From the NCBI GenBank assembly GCA_964425275.1, contig CAYRLZ010000043.1:1-28585 (forward strand): a DNA stretch of 28,585 nt. The letters run 5' to 3'. A program made the translations under genes and the position numbers. A model generated the notes under the pieces. That model was not told the origin of the DNA. It did not search any database and saw only the letters and a list, made by a program, of their open reading frames with translations. Positions 24,865-28,585 of this stretch are shown piece by piece. Source of the DNA: CAYRLZ01 sp964425275 (GTDB taxonomy: Bacteria; Hydrothermota; Tepidihabitantia; Tepidihabitantales; JBDRVQ01). Each line of letters starts with the position of its first letter. The first letter of the stretch is position 1.

Positions 24865-26187
24865 TTAACAATTATAATATAACTCATATTCTCGGGGATG
24901 GGGAGATTCGTTAATCAGTTCTTCTTCCAATTTCTTTCTCTCAATCCAGAATTCAATCACCTCGTTCGGGAAAACGCCGTTTCGGGTAAGAAAGTCGTTA
25001 TCTTCCTGTAATATCTCAAGCGCCTCTTTTAATGATGAGGGCAATGACTTCTCTTTTAAGGGGAAGTTTTTCTCAATTCCGTCCAATCCGGCAAGAAGGA
25101 TACCGGCAATCGCCAGATAGGGATTACTGGTTGCGTCGGGAATCCGATATTCGATACTCATCTTTTTATAATCCTTTATATATCCCGGGATGCGGATGGT
25201 GGCGGTGCGGTCACCAAATTGATAAGAAGTTTTGGTTGGTGTTTCAAAATGACCGCTCAACCGGCGATAGGAATTGGTAGAAGGCGCACAAAGCGCACAA
25301 AGGGCCGGGGTATGATAGAGAATGCCCGCGATATATCTCCTAGCAAAATCGGAGAGGCGATTTCGCCGCTGCCCAAACAGAGATACCCTCCCCTTTTCTA
25401 AGTAGTGGTGGAGATGAAGCCCAGAACCAGGCTCAAAAGGAAATGGCTTCGGAAGAAAGGTAGCACTCTTGCCGTATTTTTTAGCTAAATTTTTTGTGAT
25501 ATATTTCCCAATTAAGATACCATCAGCCGCTTTTAGGGTAGGCAAAAAGTTTATTTCCACCTCCACCTGTGAGAAACTTCCGCCTTCGTGGTGGTGGTAT
25601 TTAACAGGAAATCCGAAGGCGGTTAAAAGCTCAGAGACCTCATTGCGCAAGAGGGTCGTCTTATCTAAAGGCGGGGCGATTTGATAGGCACTCCCCTCGG
25701 TTAAAAAGAACCCATCCGTTGATACCTTTTTATCCTCTTCACTGACCAATTCATAATAGCCACTTGTTTTGTCCAAGGAAAATTTCACTTGGTCAAGAAG
25801 ATAAAATTCCAATTCACTTAAAAAGAGAATGCGGTCGCAACCGGTCTTTTTTCTGACTAAATCAGCGGCCTTTCTTAAAATCTCTCGTGGGTCTTTGGGA
25901 TAAGGAGCATCCCTTAGATAAAAGTTGCCGAAAAAAGAATAAGCCGAGGTAAAGGGGTCAAAAAAATAAGATGTGGGGTCTAATCTTATTGTCAAATCGC
26001 CGGCTTGGACAACCTTAAAACCAGGGAGGGAAGAGCCATCAACCCCGATACCGTTTTCTATCACCTCTTCCCATTGTTCTTTGGGAATTGATAGATGATG
26101 GAGGCGACCCAAAAGGTCAGGGTATTTTACATCGAAAAATCTTATATGCTTCTCTCTCTCAAGTTTATGCAACAGTTTTTTTAGCAC
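24865..26187 (-). CDS. glnA: Glutamine synthetase, type I
   Basis: 440 residues; makes glutamine from glutamate, ammonia and ATP. Seen are VDGSSLPGF, metal ligands Glu125/Glu127 (SELEFYL) and Glu209/Glu211 (QVEVEINF), GSGLHLHHYL (254-263), NSYRRL (305-310), GDRTATIRIP and EYRIPDATSNPYLA. GS-I normally reads GSGMHxHxS, so the loop differs slightly. The region around 370-400 is short and lacks an evident adenylylation-site insertion, so it resembles the GSI-alpha form. The start is a GTG at 26187 with the -10 box five bases away. Divergent GS-like enzymes exist, so ammonia as substrate is likely but not certain. Confidence 0.88.
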   Translation of the reverse strand: MLKKLLHKLEREKHIRFFDVKYPDLLGRLHHLSIPKEQWEEVIENGIGVDGSSLPGFKVVQAGDLTIRLDPTSYFFDPFTSAYSFFGNFYLRDAPYPKDPREILRKAADLVRKKTGCDRILFLSELEFYLLDQVKFSLDKTSGYYELVSEEDKKVSTDGFFLTEGSAYQIAPPLDKTTLLRNEVSELLTAFGFPVKYHHHEGGSFSQVEVEINFLPTLKAADGILIGKYITKNLAKKYGKSATFLPKPFPFEPGSGLHLHHYLEKGRVSLFGQRRNRLSDFARRYIAGILYHTPALCALCAPSTNSYRRLSGHFETPTKTSYQFGDRTATIRIPGYIKDYKKMSIEYRIPDATSNPYLAIAGILLAGLDGIEKNFPLKEKSLPSSLKEALEILQEDNDFLTRNGVFPNEVIEFWIERKKLEEELINESPHPREYELYYNC

Positions 26188-26192
26188 CTTTA

Positions 26193-26220
26193 ATTATAAG
26201 GAAATTTAAGGAAATTTCAA
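26193..26220 (-). promoter_or_regulatory. Proximal leaderless glnA promoter with 10-bp direct repeat
   Basis: On the - strand TTGAAA (26220-26215), 16 bp, TATAAT (26198-26193), then the GTG at 26187. AAGGAAATTT occurs twice in tandem (26198-26207 and 26208-26217, + strand), covering the spacer and touching both boxes, as an operator would. Confidence 0.65.
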
Positions 26221-26240
26221 TAGGGTATTGAGTCAATTAA

Positions 26241-26323
26241 ATGGGAGCCCTTGTCGGATTTTTGGGAGGATGCTTGACGAAAGGAGGAAGGAATGCTTAT
26301 TGAAACCAGACAAAGGCTCCCAT
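26241..26323 (-). ncRNA. Hairpin RNA element in the glnA upstream region
   Basis: ATGGGAGCCCTTGTC (26241-26255) and GACAAAGGCTCCCAT (26309-26323) pair over 15 positions (14 Watson-Crick and one G-U in the - transcript), closing a 53-nt loop. In the - transcript the loop holds UUCCUUCCUCCUUUC and CAUCCUCCC, complementary to Shine-Dalgarno sequences. An 8-codon frame MGAFVWFQ-stop begins in the stem without an SD. The consensus promoter at 26359-26387 points into it. It could be an sRNA, a glnA leader, or, read on + with ATATATTTTT after it, a terminator. Confidence 0.45.
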
Positions 26324-26358
26324 ATATTTTTCTAGTCTTATTACACACCTCACTAATT

Positions 26359-26387
26359 ATTATACCCCAAAATATTAAATCTGTCAA
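26359..26387 (-). promoter_or_regulatory. Middle glnA-upstream promoter (consensus)
   Basis: TTGACA (26387-26382), 17 bp, TATAAT (26364-26359). The stretch after it, AATTAGTGAGG, nearly repeats that of the OmpA-family promoter (AATTAATGAGG). The start site would be near 26352. Confidence 0.82.
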
Positions 26388-26428
26388 GTATCCTCTACCC
26401 CTTAGCATTTAACCAATTCCTCTGGTTA

Positions 26429-26457
26429 ATTATACAAGATACCAAGCAACCTGTCAA
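26429..26457 (-). promoter_or_regulatory. Distal glnA-upstream promoter (consensus)
   Basis: TTGACA (26457-26452), 17 bp, TATAAT (26434-26429), full consensus. The early transcript can form AACCA/TGGTT. This is the third promoter pointing toward glnA. Confidence 0.75.
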
Positions 26458-26477
26458 GGGTCGGCCGATAAAGGCTC

Positions 26478-26491
26478 GTTAATTGATTAAC
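26478..26491. promoter_or_regulatory. Palindrome GTTAAT-TG-ATTAAC
   Basis: A 6+2+6 inverted repeat lies 20 bp upstream of the distal glnA promoter's -35 box, a possible activator site. Confidence 0.4.
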
Positions 26492-26555
26492 TTAAAGGGA
26501 TTGAAGTTAGGAGGTCCAATACCGAAAAAGATTTTTAGTGAGATGACTCTCTAAG

Positions 26556-26612
26556 AAAAAAATTAAGGGGTTGGAGATTATTCCCCTCGCGGGCTGACTA
26601 ATCCCCAACCCC
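26556..26612 (-). terminator. Intrinsic terminator of the OmpA-family gene
   Basis: In the - transcript GGGGTTGGGGATTA (26612-26599) pairs with TAATCTCCAACCCC (26580-26567) over 14 bp with one G-U. TTAATTTTTTT follows. The stem begins 13 bp after the stop codon. Confidence 0.92.
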
Positions 26613-26625
26613 ACCTGATTAATTC

Positions 26626-28074
26626 CTATTCAAGTCGGAATTCAACTCGGCGATTTTGCGCTAACAATCCATTGACTCGGGGGCGGGTCCGACCATAACT
26701 TATCATCCGCAGTCTCTCTTGGGTAATTCCTTGAGAAATAAGGTAGTGATAGACTGTCTCCGCCCGTCTCTTCCCCAGTTGGAAATTATACTCGTCAGTG
26801 CCAATCTCACAGGTATGCCCCTCAATCATTACTTTTAATTCCGGATTCTCCTTTAAGATTTGGGCATTTCTTGCCATAATCGGCATCATATTCGGGAGCA
26901 AGGTCGCATCATCAAAGTTGAAGTAGACAATTTCCAGTGACGGTGGGGAAACAATTTTCTTTTCTTCACCGATTTTCTTCTTCTTTAATTCCACCTCAAC
27001 CCTTTCGGTTGTGCCTGCCGCAATCGTTAATATTCGGTGCTCGGTTTCGTATCCTTCCTTCTCAAAGGCGATTTTTATCTCACCAGGCTCTATCTCCTTG
27101 ATTTCAAATTCGCCATTGCTGTTAGAGAGAATTGGCGGTAATTGAGGATTACCTACCAAGATTTTTACGGAAAGTGGGGTTTTGGTATCGGCATCAAATA
27201 CCTTTCCCAAGATTGCCCCGAAGATGGGTTTAGGTATCGGTGATGGCGTTGGCATCTTCGGTTGGGGTTTAGAGAACAACGAATGATTAAAAGCAATTCC
27301 TAAGGCAAGCCGTTCATAATTGCCACCCCAAAGCAGGGCCTCCATTTTGGAAAGGGCTGTGGCAATCTGGATTGGTCCAATATTTCCCCGCACTCCGAGA
27401 TTTATATCGCGACCATCGGCTTCTAATCCCAACCGTAAAAAGTCTTGAATGTGAAGTTCTAACCCACCAAATAGACCAAAAGCCCACTGGTGTTTAGTAT
27501 TGAAGAAGACATCGGTATTCAAGTATTGACTCCGGTCGCCATAGCCGACATATCTTCCCCGACCAATACCGATATGGACCCGAAAGAAATCAGTGATTGA
27601 TTTTGTGGCAACGCCGAACAGGGAAAAATTCTCAGCTGGTTTTAAGCCGGCGGTCTTCTGATAAGAGAAGTCATCAAACCAAGCAGAGTTTAAGCCGTCG
27701 CCCTTAGATGATATATCCTTATTGATTCCGATATCATGGATCCCCCAGGCAAAGGCAAAATCCTGTGCCCTTTCGGGCTTTATGAGAAGATGAGTAAACC
27801 CTAAGACATAATTCCTCCGAGTATAAGCGGTAATAGAGAATTCTAATTGGTTCGCCACTCCGATGCGGAAATTTGCTCCATCTTCGTAATATTTATCACT
27901 GGAATAACTGGGGATTCTTTCCAAGCCGAAGGAACCATTATAGTTAAAGGCGAAGGTCTTTTCGGCGAGTATTTGGGCAGTTGGGATGTCAATCAGGACT
28001 GAGGAACGGTCAAATTCGGCAAAGAGGAAACCAATAAGAAGTAGAATTAAAGGGAAGGTTTTTAGATATTTCAT
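26626..28074 (-). CDS. OmpA-family outer-membrane protein with beta-barrel and carboxypeptidase-regulatory-like domain
   Basis: 482 residues. A signal peptide (1-19, FPLILLLIGFLFAEF) precedes a beta-barrel-like region (about 20-270, alternating aromatic and polar strands such as FRIGVANQLEFSITAY). A Pro-rich linker (KMPTPSPIPKP) leads to a CarboxypepD_reg-like domain (about 295-365, GKVFDADTKTPL, FEKEGY). The C-terminal OmpA domain (about 385-482) has IYFNFDD-like VYFNFDDATLLP, EGHTCEIGTDEYNFQLGKRR and ISYGRTRP. That domain binds peptidoglycan diaminopimelate, so the protein ties the outer membrane to the wall. The ATG at 28074 has AAGGAGG upstream. It has its own consensus promoter and terminator, so it is a single-gene unit. 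Confidence 0.9.
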   Translation of the reverse strand: MKYLKTFPLILLLIGFLFAEFDRSSVLIDIPTAQILAEKTFAFNYNGSFGLERIPSYSSDKYYEDGANFRIGVANQLEFSITAYTRRNYVLGFTHLLIKPERAQDFAFAWGIHDIGINKDISSKGDGLNSAWFDDFSYQKTAGLKPAENFSLFGVATKSITDFFRVHIGIGRGRYVGYGDRSQYLNTDVFFNTKHQWAFGLFGGLELHIQDFLRLGLEADGRDINLGVRGNIGPIQIATALSKMEALLWGGNYERLALGIAFNHSLFSKPQPKMPTPSPIPKPIFGAILGKVFDADTKTPLSVKILVGNPQLPPILSNSNGEFEIKEIEPGEIKIAFEKEGYETEHRILTIAAGTTERVEVELKKKKIGEEKKIVSPPSLEIVYFNFDDATLLPNMMPIMARNAQILKENPELKVMIEGHTCEIGTDEYNFQLGKRRAETVYHYLISQGITQERLRMISYGRTRPRVNGLLAQNRRVEFRLE

Positions 28075-28108
28075 AATTCCTCCTTTCTCAATTCCTGCCT
28101 CATTAATT

Positions 28109-28137
28109 ATTATAACCTAAAAATTTAATTTTGTCAA
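28109..28137 (-). promoter_or_regulatory. Consensus promoter of the OmpA-family gene
   Basis: TTGACA (28137-28132), 17 bp, TATAAT (28114-28109), with a leader of about 30 nt carrying AAGGAGG. Confidence 0.88.
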
Positions 28138-28209
28138 GTGGGATGCCGGCGAAGAGTTAAAATATTCAATAAAAAATAAGGCGACATAACTGAAATAGGC
28201 TCCCTACCT

Positions 28210-28461
28210 TCCCAATAATAGCACTCATAATAGAAAAGAGAATAGAATCCAGAATAGAATTGATAATAGCCTCCCCAATAGCACCCCCAATAGGACAGAG
28301 AATAGGATACCAAATAGGAAGGAGAATAGGACGCTCAATAGGATAGAGAATAGGATTACAAATAGGTAAGAGAATAGAATACCGAATAGAATTCCGAATA
28401 GGCAGGAGAATAGAATATAGAATAGGGCATTTAATACCATCTCCAATAGCACCCCCTGTAG
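28210..28461 (+). repeat. Degenerate 12-bp tandem array 3 (21 units in strict register)
   Basis: The G (once C) that ends AATAG falls at 28221 and every 12 bp to 28461, 21 times without an indel. AATAG is kept in 19 units (the exceptions are AATAC and TGTAG). The preceding half varies: CAGAG, TACCA, AGGAG, CGCTC, TAGAG, TTACA, TTCCG and others. It lies upstream of the OmpA-family promoter. A Leu/Phe-rich frame on the - strand is a by-product of the period. The rest of 28138-28585 shows nothing else beyond the heptamer array. Confidence 0.95.
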
Positions 28462-28514
28462 CACTCCCCCCTTTATAAAGAAAAATCCCCTGCGGTGCGA
28501 ATTGGTAAATACAC

Positions 28515-28543
28515 TTTACGCTTCACGCTCTACGCTTTACGCC
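28515..28543. repeat. Heptamer array TYTACGC x4
   Basis: TTTACGC, TTCACGC, TCTACGC and TTTACGC occur end to end (28515-28542), with a further C. It is a different, shorter period than the 12-bp arrays beside it. Confidence 0.8.
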
Positions 28544-28585
28544 TTAGGTGTCAGTTTAATCCTCTCATTTTTACCTCCCAAGTAT

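Noticed and set aside
26241..26323. SRP RNA, 6S RNA or a MITE
   Set aside because: The conserved SRP loop sequence is missing, the length is too short for 6S RNA, and no target-site duplication flanks the inverted repeat.
26217..26408. 63-residue frame upstream of glnA
   Set aside because: It contains a full-consensus promoter and half of the 15-bp hairpin, so the sequence is better explained as regulatory DNA.
28210..28461. CRISPR array
   Set aside because: A 12-bp total period is far below any repeat plus spacer, and no cas gene is present.
28225..28464. 79-residue Leu/Phe-rich frame resembling a membrane protein
   Set aside because: It is the - strand reading of array 3, with four-residue periodicity caused by the 12-bp unit.

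Overview
The window looks like a chromosomal contig from an uncultured, probably thermophilic, diderm bacterium. Three secreted proteins end in C-terminal domains of the type IX sorting kind (motif like 'GIYFLRIE...K'). Kelch, SBBP and CARDB-like surface modules are present, and OmpH, an LpxD-like acyltransferase and an OmpA-family protein indicate an outer membrane. This mix fits candidate division WOR-3 (Stahlbacteria and relatives) or a neighbour of the FCB group. That placement is inference from protein style, not from a marker gene. No rRNA, tRNA, CRISPR array or transposase was seen.

Layout. 1-1186: 3' end of an SBBP-repeat surface protein (+). 1187-1853: non-coding, with a degenerate 12-bp tandem array. 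1854-2813: a permease broken by two frameshifts (-). 2869-5761: mtaB, an OmpH protein with an extra C-terminal domain, and a short LpxD-like gene (-). 5897-9777: cmk-plsC-ispH-rpsA (-), a gene order also known from Clostridia. 9778-10299: a second 12-bp array, an operator-like repeat cluster and a promoter. 10300-11214: an orphan HTH protein (+). 11299-15388: two large secreted proteins with a shared CARDB-like module and sorting domain (+). 15480-20329: htrA, purB, an acyl-CoA dehydrogenase, a 57-residue protein and fabD (+). 20563-23004: metK-ahcY (+), making SAM and clearing S-adenosylhomocysteine. 23041-26187: glutamine synthetase, RidA, a TPR protein and a hydrogenase maturation protease (-). 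26626-28074: OmpA-family porin-like protein (-). 28210-28461: the cleanest 12-bp array, followed by a short heptamer array.

Most striking is a dispersed family of strictly 12-bp-periodic tandem arrays. At least three arrays, plus one remnant, lie in four separate intergenic regions. Each unit joins a nearly fixed 5-7 bp core (GAATAG, AATTAG or GTAAGG) to a variable half. One array sits directly upstream of the unrecognised HTH protein. They are not CRISPR and do not look coding. I do not recognise the family.

Regulation can be read unusually well. Several genes have sigma70-like promoters whose -10 box lies only 5-6 bases before the start codon, implying leaderless mRNAs (HTH gene, htrA, metK, glnA). 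glnA has three tandem promoters and a 15-bp hairpin leader with SD-complementary CCUCC motifs. The Kelch gene has a ~200-nt leader with mutually exclusive stems.
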